64,000 bases of DNA from JAHBNG01 sp039028975 (GTDB taxonomy: Bacteria; Chloroflexota; Anaerolineae; Caldilineales; Caldilineaceae), in the NCBI GenBank assembly GCA_039028975.1, contig JBCCHB010000024.1, positions 62,001-126,000 of the forward strand. The letters run 5' to 3'. Position numbers and translations under genes: made by a program. A model generated the notes under the pieces. That model worked only from the letters and a program-made list of their open reading frames with translations, had not been told where the DNA came from and did not search any database. Shown here in pieces: positions 56,701 through 61,564 of the stretch (position 1 is the first letter of the stretch; each line of letters opens with the position of its first letter).

Positions 56701-57221
56701 GCCAGCATGCATGAGGCCAATCCCAGCGTCGTAAAGGCATTTAGCTCTTCCCGCTCTGTAGCACTTAGTTGAATCTCACCATAGTCATTACGCGCCACAC
56801 CAATAAAGACACCCGTTTTTGTGCCAGCAACCCTCTCGACAGGTACGCCGCCATCCTCCAATGCCTCCCAGGCTACCTCCAATAGGATGCGCTGTTGTGG
56901 ATCCATGCGGGCTGCTTCGTTGCGGCCTACGCCGAAGAAAGAGGCATCAAATTGATCGATCCCATCGATGAAGCCTCCCCACTGGCTATAGAGCTTACCC
57001 GCTGCGCTTGGGTCTTCATCATAAAATGCCTGGCGGCTCCAGCGATCAGGTGGGATTTCGGTAATCGCATCGACCCCATCTCGGACGAGTTCCCAGAACG
57101 CTTCGGGGCCATTGGCATCGCCAGGGTAGCGGCAGCCGATCCCGATGATGGCGATGGGTTCACGTTCCGAGGATAGAGGCTGTTGAATTGGTCGTGGCAT
57201 CCCTTCTGGCACTACATTCAT
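44793..57221 (-). CDS. Hybrid PKS-NRPS: KS*-ACP-KS-AT-ACP-AMT-MOX-C-A(Thr)-T
   Basis: A 4142-residue megasynthase. KS1 (21-455) keeps Cys194 (DTACSSS) and His374 but has Q329 where HGTGT His should be. An AT is absent: KS-to-AT linker (about 497-560) runs into a post-AT linker (LPTYPWQHKRYW, 619-630). ACP1 Ser767; KS2 (849-1270; Cys1020, His1155, His1193); AT (1379-1700; GHSVG Ser1506, HAFH at 1614-1617, malonyl type); ACP2 Ser1840; PLP aminotransferase (about 2130-2545, Lys2387); luciferase-like monooxygenase (2643-2985); C (3046-3480, HHTVFDG at 3175); A (about 3500-4020); T Ser4074. My aligned A code is DFWNIGMVHK, the known Thr code. AMT plus MOX after KS-AT-ACP matches microginin/puwainaphycin synthases, giving a beta-amino-alpha-hydroxy acyl-Thr unit. 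C-terminus AEPREEILL may dock with the next NRPS. Confidence 0.95.
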   Translation of the reverse strand: MNVVPEGMPRPIQQPLSSEREPIAIIGIGCRYPGDANGPEAFWELVRDGVDAITEIPPDRWSRQAFYDEDPSAAGKLYSQWGGFIDGIDQFDASFFGVGRNEAARMDPQQRILLEVAWEALEDGGVPVERVAGTKTGVFIGVARNDYGEIQLSATEREELNAFTTLGLASCMLANRLSYFFDLKGPSFPIDTACSSSLVAVSLACQSIWQGESVMALAGGVNVILKPEVAIGMSRAFLLAADGRCKSFDAEADGYTRCEGAGVVLLKPLAQAQADGDSIYAVIRGCAINYDGHGDEITVPNGVAQQEAMLTACRQAGIAPEQIQYIEAQGTGSLIGDAIEANALGELIGMNRPADALSAYIPTYIGSVKSNIGHAEAAAGVSGLIKATLALEHKQIPPNLHFQTPNPKIPLDALDLQVPQKLEAWPAPTEGKMRYASVNAFGIGGTNAHVVLSEAPLQPHFDVTDRASGASGDEPVVDEPVASEIETTHDVDSITEPYLFPLSARSPKALSALAERMRNFLLQAGSELSLANICYSASVHRTHHEHRLAFLVTSKDELSTQLSAFLENSDEVEDQILEGPEQSKEALDASLVLLQKRFLAGETVGFGACYHDECVFVRLPTYPWQHKRYWHESDASLADRMGLSDGQYDEAVTPTADIQNHQHVVHYNAAAADSAPTNSAPTNSAPTNSAPTNSAPTDSTPTDSTPTDSSPALLAVQGSSLLTQIAQSHEPRTELSAHISRLVALALDREPADIAPQQGFFEMGFSSLQAIDLLNRLNQSLGITLHSTATFKYPTIEALVDYLLTDSLGNGILEPDGREPTNRAQHRHLPRREDLAKDQDRPSSDDGAEPIAIVGLGCRFPGANTPAEFWELLANGQDAVDEVPIERWPIDAYYDPDPDNPGKTYTRSGGFLEQISRFDPQFFGISPREAEEMDPHQWLLLEVCWEALEHAGIAPDQLRNHLAGVFIGMCADDHLQASGTLATTDIGPYSVLGNARSVAAGRIAYILGAQGPAIQLDTACSSSLVALHYACQSLRLGESDLALAGGVNLMLSPRNMIALCQMKALSPDGRCKTFDAAADGYGRGEGCGMVVLKRLADAKRDGNPILALVRGSAINHDGPSSGLTVPNEQAQERLLRQALRVADVAPQQVSYIETHGTGTPLGDPIEVNAIGSVFGHQRTTPLTLGAVKSNIGHLEAAAGIASVIKVVLAMQHEQIPPQLHVQTPNPYIPWETLPIRIPEHPFSWNGEERLAGCSAFGFSGTNAHILLEATSTSAMPTEPSERSTERPRHLLALSAKNPAALQQLAEAYADALETQPIESGTSLPDVAFTANSGRTHFRRRLALTAKSASEAAEALRTYAAGQATPNIITGEIRPGQRPKLAFLFTGQGSQTAGMGRQLYETQPTFRQLLEQCDEILQPLLGESILPIMFGAELQSGKVAALQQESAAAEQLGNAKTNANKRAISPHHSAMLSQTAYTQPALFAFEYALAKLWQSWGIEPAVVMGHSVGEYVAACLAGAFTLEEGLQLIAARGRLMQALPQTSLDAPSSGGEMAAIFASESTVAAAMEPYADQVAIAALNGPQNIVISGAGQAVHAIVEKLESQGIDAKLLHVSHAFHSPLLEPMLDEFERLAEQQHIAPLKIPLVSNLTGEVLPTGTLLDAHYWRAHTRETIQFSSGIEKLLRQGYTFFLEIGPRAVLSFLGKQISEDAALEAHWLPSVTSSKDAWPTLLETLSTLYTHGAVVDWAGFEEGYSRKHVVLPTYPFQRTFQRTSQNGLGWSTETIKHMNGHTDMQATNSTNEVPLRYPQLEAELQKIVGETLKLDPTAIEVDLPLIELGADSLTLVNAVRTIESSFGIKISVRQFFEELPTVTDLATYLEQQLPAGWGEAEQRNDEAVNGAGLSSLGTNAGGTNGVAIHETGANSTGANRIATNGTGTNSTQTNSGGTNGSFHPSNGSAVVPNVTQPTAVHPVASQPAAAQAAMPGQHSMTPPSMALPPSDAGERERIINGQLQMLGQLMTQQLNLLQGTASVPQAFVPNVPLPENQPAGNGASETSAGTVASESALPMSEPSPGPKQNPAVPTKPRAQQPQTVGPWRPTQTQKSLLSPRQQAHLDALIARYNERTHTSKELTQQHREVLADSRVSVGFRSSIKEMIYPIMGERAQGAHFWDVDGHHYIDMTMGFGTLLFGHTPPFLQEALLAQHQLGVEIGPQLKITGEVAQLVTELTGMERVTFCNSGTEAMMAAIRLARAATGRTKIVHFGGAYHGHSDMTLGMATDGNDDPRAITFFPGISENILADAMVLEYGNMDSLEIIRAHAHELAAVLVEPIQSRRPELQPVEFVQALRQLTEETDIVLIFDEMVTGFRIHPGGAQAWFGVQADLAAYGKIAGGGMPIGIVAGKASIMNYIDGGVWRYGDDSYPSKETIFFGGTFCKHPLAMATAKAALTHIKSIGLEAYEQLNQRTANFADTLNDYFKAEEVPISIVYWGSLFLFRFKSNLDVFFFHLLEKGIFMWEWRNCFLSMAHTDEDIAYFIQAVKETVEELRSGDFLAPAPTGSKASGGGSAMHRNLSTATASATTASVTSPKLHAALYENRSLDSDYGHVENSGAHHNRTINLTDAAAFNPPSKRQATLPSSEQNDPVGKMHFSFYYFGLYDARYAPGKYDLLIAGTRFADANGFRAVWVPERHFHEFGGFSPNPSVLCAALSRESTNIQLRAGSVVLPIHHPVRVVEEWAVVDNLSNGRVGLAMASGWHPNDFIFAPENFGQHRDLTFDTIETVRKLWRGEAETFTNGAGNETPIHVYPLPVQKELPLYLTIVNNPDTYVKAGELGVGILTNLMGQSLEELTQNIERYRTARAAMGHDPDTGEVAVLMHTFVSDDLAHARTVARQPLCDYFRSTIGLFKSMAENMGLQNNFDELSKEQQDEFLNLVYEHYVEERALIGTPESCAEIVEKLQKMGVTEIACFVDSGIEDATVEAHFPQMNALRKLCQARLSQARSEQTDADSPQATPPQPSPNWGGSRDRVDEMSVPSPNWGRLGGGETAPATSAQQQLWLMAQLGEMESLAYNEFVTVTLRGTIHLPSLQQALYQVVARHDALRTTFSDDGMKQIIHPPSPVALPIVDYTELATAERNESIGQWLRTEGGRTFDLQQGPLFTASLLKLDAGEHLLALKAHHTVFDGWSFSVLLYELITFYNGAYGGVVANLPSSMSFQEFAQVQLTHRDSVAMRLHADYWHEQFTTSPPPLDLPTDRPRSAQPTYTATRQSLILGEELVTQLKKVARSHRSTLFMTLFAAYTTLLHRLANQDDLVVGTPVSGRFDSASEGMIGYGTHLLPIRTAIDSSATFAQHLAATRKLILDGFEHEAYPFAWLLERLQEESQTERAPLIRTTFNMDQRLDLSSWHGLEVDVTWQPRQAAPFEVTFNAIEIDGTLQLDCDYNTDLFDEVTIDRWLSHFQTLMESIVADATQTLSALPLLTMSEHQKLLSLWDAPPHETGQKLETRCLHQWFEMQAEQTPDAVALTFKAQTLTYLELNQQANQVAHYLQSLGIGHESIVGLCLERSTEMLVALLGILKAGGAYLPLDPTYPQERLAFMVEDAQPVAIVTRSDFIADIPLSDTQVVCLERDAPSIAKLPTENPSSEVTADQLAYIIYTSGSTGRPKGALIHHRNVTRLFSSTEAWYHFGQQDVWTLFHSISFDFSVWEVWGALLYGGRLVIVPHAVSRSPEEFYGLLVREQVTVLNQTPSAFRQLIGIDQQKTDDPLLKERLELRYVIFGGEALEIQSLRPWFDKYGDQTPRLVNMYGITETTVHVTYRPLSAADLASTASVIGQPIPDLQLYLLDQAQQPVPIGVAGELYVGGAGVGQGYLNRPELTAERYLENPFGQNQLYRTGDMARYRLRADGTWEIEYLGRADNQVKIRGFRIELGEIEAVLNQNAAVQESVVLVEGRADEKRLVAYLVANVPDEADSFTLQPCDPATLRDYLKQKVPSYMVPATFVSVDSIPLTANGKVDRNALTKLGQTESQVSISIAPPKTDTESTLIDIWSDVLGQQSNGAPIKSQIGIHNDFFDLGGQSLLVARVVGRINAEFGIELPMRTLFELSTVALLAERVDLLKTAQRLQTVPDATTAQEAERAEPREEILL
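48099..48195. repeat. REP-like inverted repeat inside the hybrid coding sequence
   Basis: Two inverted copies of a ~35-bp element: CACCTAGCCTCCCCCAGTTT near 48104 and TCCCCAGTTCGGGGAGGGCT near 48165, with palindromic cores. They are translated in frame as the linker of residues 3007-3043 (PQPSPNWGG, VPSPNWGRLGG) between the monooxygenase and C domain. This type of sequence is normally intergenic. Confidence 0.8.
55096..55205. repeat. 15-bp tandem repeat coding an Ala/Ser-Pro-Thr linker
   Basis: Seven units of the CTATCAGTTGGAGTA / CTATTAGTTGGAGCG type plus a partial unit, in frame. They encode residues 673-709, repeated SAPTN then STPTD, a flexible linker between the AT-less KS1 region and ACP1. 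Confidence 0.92.
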
Positions 57222-57295
57222 ATGTTATTGCTCACAGCCTCGTCTTGACCATACCCAGCTTCGTTTGAAATCGACTGCACGACAAGTGTCTGCTT

Positions 57296-57323
57296 CATCA
57301 TCTTGACTCCATCATCTTGACTC
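57296..57323. repeat. 14-bp tandem repeat across the ER stop codon
   Basis: Two exact copies of CATCATCTTGACTC (minus strand GAGTCAAGATGATG). The ER stop TGA (57312-57314) is in the copy nearer the gene; the other copy lies just beyond it. Confidence 0.85.
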
Positions 57324-58346
57324 CCTCATCGTGACTACCACCTTACCGATATGCTTGGTTCTTTTCATATAGCGGAATGCATCGGCGATTTCCGTTAGGG
57401 GAAAGATGCGTTGCGGCAAGGGTTGCAATTCCTGCTCTGCAAAGAGTTGGCTAAGATTCTGATAGAGTGAGCAGATTATTTCTGGACGCTCGTCAGCAGC
57501 CTGCTGTAGATCGATGGCAAAGAAGGTCAGATTGTTGCGAAATGGATAGAGTTCAAGATGGTGGTTGGCGTAAATGTCCTGTTTACCTAATTCCAGAAAA
57601 CGGCCGAACTTAGCTAACAGTCCCAAGCTTCTGATCTGAAAGTCACCAGCCAAAGAGTTGAGCACCACATCAACGCCTCGCCCTGCCGTACTATCCATTA
57701 CTTCCTCGGCAAAGGTCAGCGACCGCGAATCCATTACATGTTGGATCCCGATTGAGTGCAGATACGCTCGCTTTTCAGGATTGCCTGCCGTGGCAAAGAT
57801 CTCGGCCCCAATGCGCTGACTTAGCTGTACGGCGGCCAACCCTACCCCACCGGTTGCGGCGTGAATGAGTACCCGCTCATCCGCGCGTAACCGCCCCAAT
57901 TCAACTAGAGCATAGTAGGCAGTCATAAAGACGCCTGGAATCGTTGTCGCTTCTGTCCACGAAAGGTGATCAGGCTTGTGGGTGATGAGATGAGCTGACG
58001 TCGTCGTATAGGAGCTAAAGGAGTTGGGCACAAAACCCATCACTTCATCCCCTATACGAAACCCATCCACACCTGAACCCACACCAACAATGGTTCCGGC
58101 CACGTCACCCGTGAAAGCGATTGGCTCGTCTGGCAAACCAGGATAAACGCCTAGGACCATCATGACATCGCGGAAGTTTAGCCCAGCAGCCTCGATTTGC
58201 ACTTCCACTTCACCGGGGCTAGGCGCACGTCGTTCCATGGGTGCAAGGGTAAGGTCGTCTAAAATACCTGGCTCTGGACAGACCAAACGCGCTGGTATGT
58301 CCGGTGATTCGAGCGGCTTGGTTGGTGCTGACATGGTTACTTGCAT
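57312..58346 (-). CDS. Stand-alone PKS-type enoyl reductase
   Basis: A 344-residue zinc-independent MDR-superfamily enoyl reductase. Its sequence is that of a PKS ER domain (AAGLNFRDVMMVLGVYPG, LIHAATGGVGLAAVQLSQRIGAEIFATAG, NADPH-binding; VLNSLAGDF; LGKQDI) rather than a metabolic quinone reductase. In-module ERs are normally embedded; here it is a separate gene between the donor ACP (12-nt gap) and the hybrid synthase. By analogy with the ER tied to the curacin/jamaicamide HCS cassette, it could saturate the enoyl intermediate made by ECH1/ECH2. Its first ~30 residues (PTKPLESPDIPARLVCPEPG) form a short leader before the ER fold. Confidence 0.9.
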   Translation of the reverse strand: MQVTMSAPTKPLESPDIPARLVCPEPGILDDLTLAPMERRAPSPGEVEVQIEAAGLNFRDVMMVLGVYPGLPDEPIAFTGDVAGTIVGVGSGVDGFRIGDEVMGFVPNSFSSYTTTSAHLITHKPDHLSWTEATTIPGVFMTAYYALVELGRLRADERVLIHAATGGVGLAAVQLSQRIGAEIFATAGNPEKRAYLHSIGIQHVMDSRSLTFAEEVMDSTAGRGVDVVLNSLAGDFQIRSLGLLAKFGRFLELGKQDIYANHHLELYPFRNNLTFFAIDLQQAADERPEIICSLYQNLSQLFAEQELQPLPQRIFPLTEIADAFRYMKRTKHIGKVVVTMRESR

Positions 58347-58358
58347 TGTTATGTTGCT

Positions 58359-58604
58359 CTATGCGCTCACTTTGGCGGCAAAAAGATCAACCAACCCATC
58401 GATATTCTGCACATCTGCCAAAGCTGTGCGCGGTATCTTGATGCGCAATTGACGCATGGAGACAGAGACCACTTCTACAATATCCAGGCTGCTTGCACCA
58501 TACGCAGCCATAGATTCTTGTGGATCAATGGTGGTATCGTCAAGGCCATCGATATTCTGTTTAATATTACGAATGATGGTGTTCAAAATTTCTGTGCGTT
58601 CCAT
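58359..58604 (-). CDS. Discrete donor acyl carrier protein of the beta-branching cassette
   Basis: An 81-residue ACP. The phosphopantetheine site is the Ser of AYGASSLDIVEVV (GASSL). The sequence pattern after it (MRQLRIKIPRTALADVQNIDGLVDLF) matches donor ACPs such as AcpK/CurB-type proteins that carry acetyl or malonyl for HMG-CoA-synthase-like enzymes. AGGAG lies 7-8 nt before the ATG. It lies in the same operon as HCS, ECH1 and ECH2. It would deliver the two-carbon branch to the HCS. I see no W after the Ser, which fits a donor rather than an acceptor. Confidence 0.9.
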   Translation of the reverse strand: MERTEILNTIIRNIKQNIDGLDDTTIDPQESMAAYGASSLDIVEVVSVSMRQLRIKIPRTALADVQNIDGLVDLFAAKVSA

Positions 58605-58627
58605 TATTTGACTCCTGTCTTTTTATT

Positions 58628-59386
58628 TTAGCGCAAATAACTACTTTCGATTCGTTCAGCCGTTTCGGGCTGATTGAAGCTCAACTTATGCATGAGATCC
58701 TCACGCGAGACCGCTTCTGCCAATGCCTGGCGTCGGGGCAGTGCCAGCGATTCTTTGAGTAATTCCAACACGTGACGGGGTTTTTCGGCCATTTGTTGCG
58801 CCAAGTCGAGTGCAACCTCCATCACGTCTTCACCTGGAACAATATAGTTAAACAAGCCGCGTCCATGTAGCTCGCGCCCCTTGTAAAACTTAGCGGTTAG
58901 CATCATCTCCCCTGCAAAGTGGGGACCCACTAAGTAAGGCAGCAGGGTTGTTCCGCCCATGCCTGGCGTAAAGCCCATATGAGCGAAATTTGCGCTGTAG
59001 CGGCTGCTTTCAGATGCCACCACCAAATCACAATAGAGAGCCAGCATCAGCCCTCCACCAATCGCATGACCGTGGGCGGCACAGACGACAGGTAAGGGAA
59101 AATCCAGCAGTTTCCGAGGTAAGATCAGGTGCCGATCATGAAACTCGTTCTTCATGATCTGGTGTAGCATTTCGAGAGTGCCGCCAGCGCAGAAGACATC
59201 TTCTCGTCCGGTCAGAATGACAACTTTTAGGGCAGGATCGTCTGCCAGCGTGTCAAGGGCATCGCTCAACTCCTCAATGACGGGAACTGTCAGACGGTTT
59301 TGCGCCTCGGCATCATCGACATTGAGTTCAAGAATCCCTTCTTCCAAAAACTGGCTTGTTACGCATTTTGGCATTATCGTTACCAT
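58628..59386 (-). CDS. Enoyl-CoA hydratase-like decarboxylase (ECH2) of the beta-branching cassette
   Basis: A crotonase of about 252 residues. GREDVFCAGGTLEML and HAIGGGLMLALYCDLVVAS give the two oxyanion-hole regions; ANFAHMGFTPGMGGTTLLPYLVG is typical of ECH2 decarboxylases. It should decarboxylate the 3-methylglutaconyl-type intermediate to a beta-methyl enoyl product. The frame reaches further upstream, but ATG at 59386 (MVTIMPKC) or 59374 (MPKC) gives a normal crotonase N-terminus; I chose 59386, 16 nt past the ECH1 stop. No catalytic Glu pair was confirmed. The assignment as ECH2 rests on its order after HCS and ECH1. Confidence 0.85.
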   Translation of the reverse strand: MVTIMPKCVTSQFLEEGILELNVDDAEAQNRLTVPVIEELSDALDTLADDPALKVVILTGREDVFCAGGTLEMLHQIMKNEFHDRHLILPRKLLDFPLPVVCAAHGHAIGGGLMLALYCDLVVASESSRYSANFAHMGFTPGMGGTTLLPYLVGPHFAGEMMLTAKFYKGRELHGRGLFNYIVPGEDVMEVALDLAQQMAEKPRHVLELLKESLALPRRQALAEAVSREDLMHKLSFNQPETAERIESSYLR

Positions 59387-59402
59387 CCATTTCGAGATGT
59401 TT

Positions 59403-60290
59403 TCAAAACGACCGATCTTTTGGACGATATTTCGCCCACCATTCGGGTGTAAATCCTTCTGCAAATTCTTGGAGAGCTTCTGATACAGCGGGTTGCGCAA
59501 GCCATGCTTCGATTTGGTCAGCGGCCAGCACAGTTTGTTCCGAAAAATTCGCCTGTTCTAGCTTCAAAAAATACCGTTTGCTCTCTGCCACTGCGGCGGG
59601 TGAGGAGCGAAAGAGGCGTTGAATTTGTGTCGAAAGAATAGAGTGCAAAGAGCTGGCATCTTCACTACTGGTATTTTCACTACTGGTATTTTTACCAATG
59701 GCTACGTCACCAGTTGCTTTACTCTCTACTTCGTCAACTAGGCCGAATTCTTTTGCCTCATCCGCCTGCAAGGAACGGCTGCTCAACGTAAGGTAGCGCA
59801 AACGGGCGAGAGACATTCGACGCAGCAAAAAGGGGCTAATCAATGCTGGAATCATGCCGATAATTACCTCTGGCAATATAAAGGTCGCCTTGGCACTCGC
59901 TAATACCAGATCGCAAGCTGCAACCAACCCCACGCCCCCCCCGCTCACTGCGCCCTCAACCCAGGCAATCACCGGTTTATCTAGTTGGGAGATAGTCGCC
60001 AAACAGTCTGCCACATCGTGTAAAAACCCTTGTCCAAGCTGGCGGTTATCCATTGCGGCCCATTCGAGATCCAATCCCTTGCAAAAGTCGGGGCCTTGCG
60101 CCTGTAGCACGACTACGCGGCAATTGGCTTCGGAATTTGCCTCTAAAAGTGCCTGCCGCAATGCGCCGATCATGGCCGTATTGAGGGCGTTGCCTGTCTC
60201 AGGTTCAGCTAGCGTTAACCAAGCCACACTTGCGTCATATTCAACGTGAACTGGATTAGCTCCAGCGATACTGGCGCTCATAGCCTTCAA
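59403..60290 (-). CDS. Enoyl-CoA hydratase-like dehydratase (ECH1) of the beta-branching cassette
   Basis: A 295-residue crotonase with QGPDFCKGLDLEWAA (first oxyanion element) and EGAVSGGGVGLVAACDLVLAS (second). Together with LPEVIIGMIPALISPFLLRR it matches ECH1 proteins that dehydrate the HMG-ACP-type intermediate. The gene start overlaps the HCS end by 35 nt (ATG at 60290, alternative 60281), so translation is coupled. A Ser/Glu-rich insertion (NTSSENTSSEDASSLHS) lies in the C-terminal part, a short repeat unlike other crotonases. Confidence 0.88.
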   Translation of the reverse strand: MKAMSASIAGANPVHVEYDASVAWLTLAEPETGNALNTAMIGALRQALLEANSEANCRVVVLQAQGPDFCKGLDLEWAAMDNRQLGQGFLHDVADCLATISQLDKPVIAWVEGAVSGGGVGLVAACDLVLASAKATFILPEVIIGMIPALISPFLLRRMSLARLRYLTLSSRSLQADEAKEFGLVDEVESKATGDVAIGKNTSSENTSSEDASSLHSILSTQIQRLFRSSPAAVAESKRYFLKLEQANFSEQTVLAADQIEAWLAQPAVSEALQEFAEGFTPEWWAKYRPKDRSF

Positions 60291-61479
60291 CTTTCTCTAG
60301 TACCAAAAGCTCTTGTCCCTGATAGCACTCTTCATAGGTACCATTTAAGAAAGGTGTCTCTGGCACGTAATCACCACAGTCCAGTAAATCTTGGCGGGCT
60401 AGCTCGTTGGCCTCGTAGGCTGCAACCGAAAGCCGCTGGCGCTGGTCAAGATGCTGCTCTATTTGAGCGGCGGGGACTCGTTCCAATGCATGTTCGCCAA
60501 TCGTGCCTTTATAAAATTCCCCCTGACAGCCGGAGCCGTAGGCAAAGAGTGAAATCGCATCACCAGCAGAGGGCGCATGGGCTGAGCTAAGAAGGCTCAA
60601 AAGACAAACAAAGGTAGACGCGCCGTAGGAGGTACCGATTCGTTTGGAAAAACCGAGGCCTGGATCAACTTTCTTTTGGAAATCTGCCTCCACGATCTCG
60701 CGCTCTACAAAGTCTAGGCGATTCAACATGGATTGATGCGCTTGTAAGGTGATCCCAGGAAAAGGTGCGTGATAGATATGTCGCTTGAAATCAGCATCGT
60801 AATCAACTGCACCCACTATGCTTTCGTAGTGCTCAAAGGCACCATCCAGTGCATCTAGGTAGGCATACATGCTCTTTTCGCCGTTGGTGATTTCATGGCG
60901 GACGGTGGGGCGAAACGTATCGTAAATCTCATGGGTCCAATAGCCAGCTTCGCTCAAGTTCAACGCCAAGACTGCGGGTTCGGCACTGACAATCATGGCA
61001 ACCGCACAGCCGCCCATCATTGGCTCATGTACGGTACTGGTGCTATTGCGGCTATAATCGCTGCTCACTACAAGGGCTTTCTTGCCGGGGCGAATCCCTG
61101 CCTGCACCCAAGAGGCTGCCATCTTTAGCGCACCGGTGCCACCATAGCAAGCGTGCTTCATTTCAAAACTGCGGCAATTTTCAGGCAGATTACAGAGTCG
61201 ATGTACCCAGGTAGAAATGGGCTTTCCGTAGTCGACGGCGGATTCTGTGCCAACTATTAACAATTCGATGTCTTGCATCTCTTCTGGCGACAATAGCCGT
61301 TTCACCGCATTAACAGCCATGGTTACTGCATCCTCATAGATCGGGAATACCGAACGTTGATGGCACATCAACTGCTCTGTAATATACAGAGCGTCGCTGC
61401 CTCTGGTCTCAGCAAGTTCCAGCAGTTCGAGGTAACAGCGCCCTGCATACAGATCTAGTTTTTCAATTCCAATACGCAT
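60256..61479 (-). CDS. HMG-CoA synthase-like protein (HCS) for polyketide beta-branching
   Basis: A 407-residue HMG-CoA synthase homologue. The Glu-Cys-His triad can be read: Glu79 (VGTES), Cys111 (MKHACYGGTGAL) and His237 (YHAPFPG). Length and sequence match PKS-linked HCS (CurD/PksG type) rather than the mevalonate enzyme, and the gene is followed by ECH1, ECH2, ACP and ER. It would add acetyl from the donor ACP to a beta-keto group on a PKS acceptor ACP. AGAGGAA sits 7-10 nt before ATG 61479. It is 85 nt downstream of the upstream PKS stop. Confidence 0.95.
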   Translation of the reverse strand: MRIGIEKLDLYAGRCYLELLELAETRGSDALYITEQLMCHQRSVFPIYEDAVTMAVNAVKRLLSPEEMQDIELLIVGTESAVDYGKPISTWVHRLCNLPENCRSFEMKHACYGGTGALKMAASWVQAGIRPGKKALVVSSDYSRNSTSTVHEPMMGGCAVAMIVSAEPAVLALNLSEAGYWTHEIYDTFRPTVRHEITNGEKSMYAYLDALDGAFEHYESIVGAVDYDADFKRHIYHAPFPGITLQAHQSMLNRLDFVEREIVEADFQKKVDPGLGFSKRIGTSYGASTFVCLLSLLSSAHAPSAGDAISLFAYGSGCQGEFYKGTIGEHALERVPAAQIEQHLDQRQRLSVAAYEANELARQDLLDCGDYVPETPFLNGTYEECYQGQELLVLEKVEGYERQYRWS

Positions 61480-61564
61480 GCAAACATTCCTCTTTTCTGA
61501 TAATCAGTAAATCGCAACGAACTCAGATCTTTGTCATATCGATGAACTGATAGTGGCCCAATCC

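Noticed and set aside
60246..60590. Small plus-strand frames inside HCS, ECH and NRPS genes
   Set aside because: All lie antisense to strongly supported genes and have no recognisable domains or SD context.
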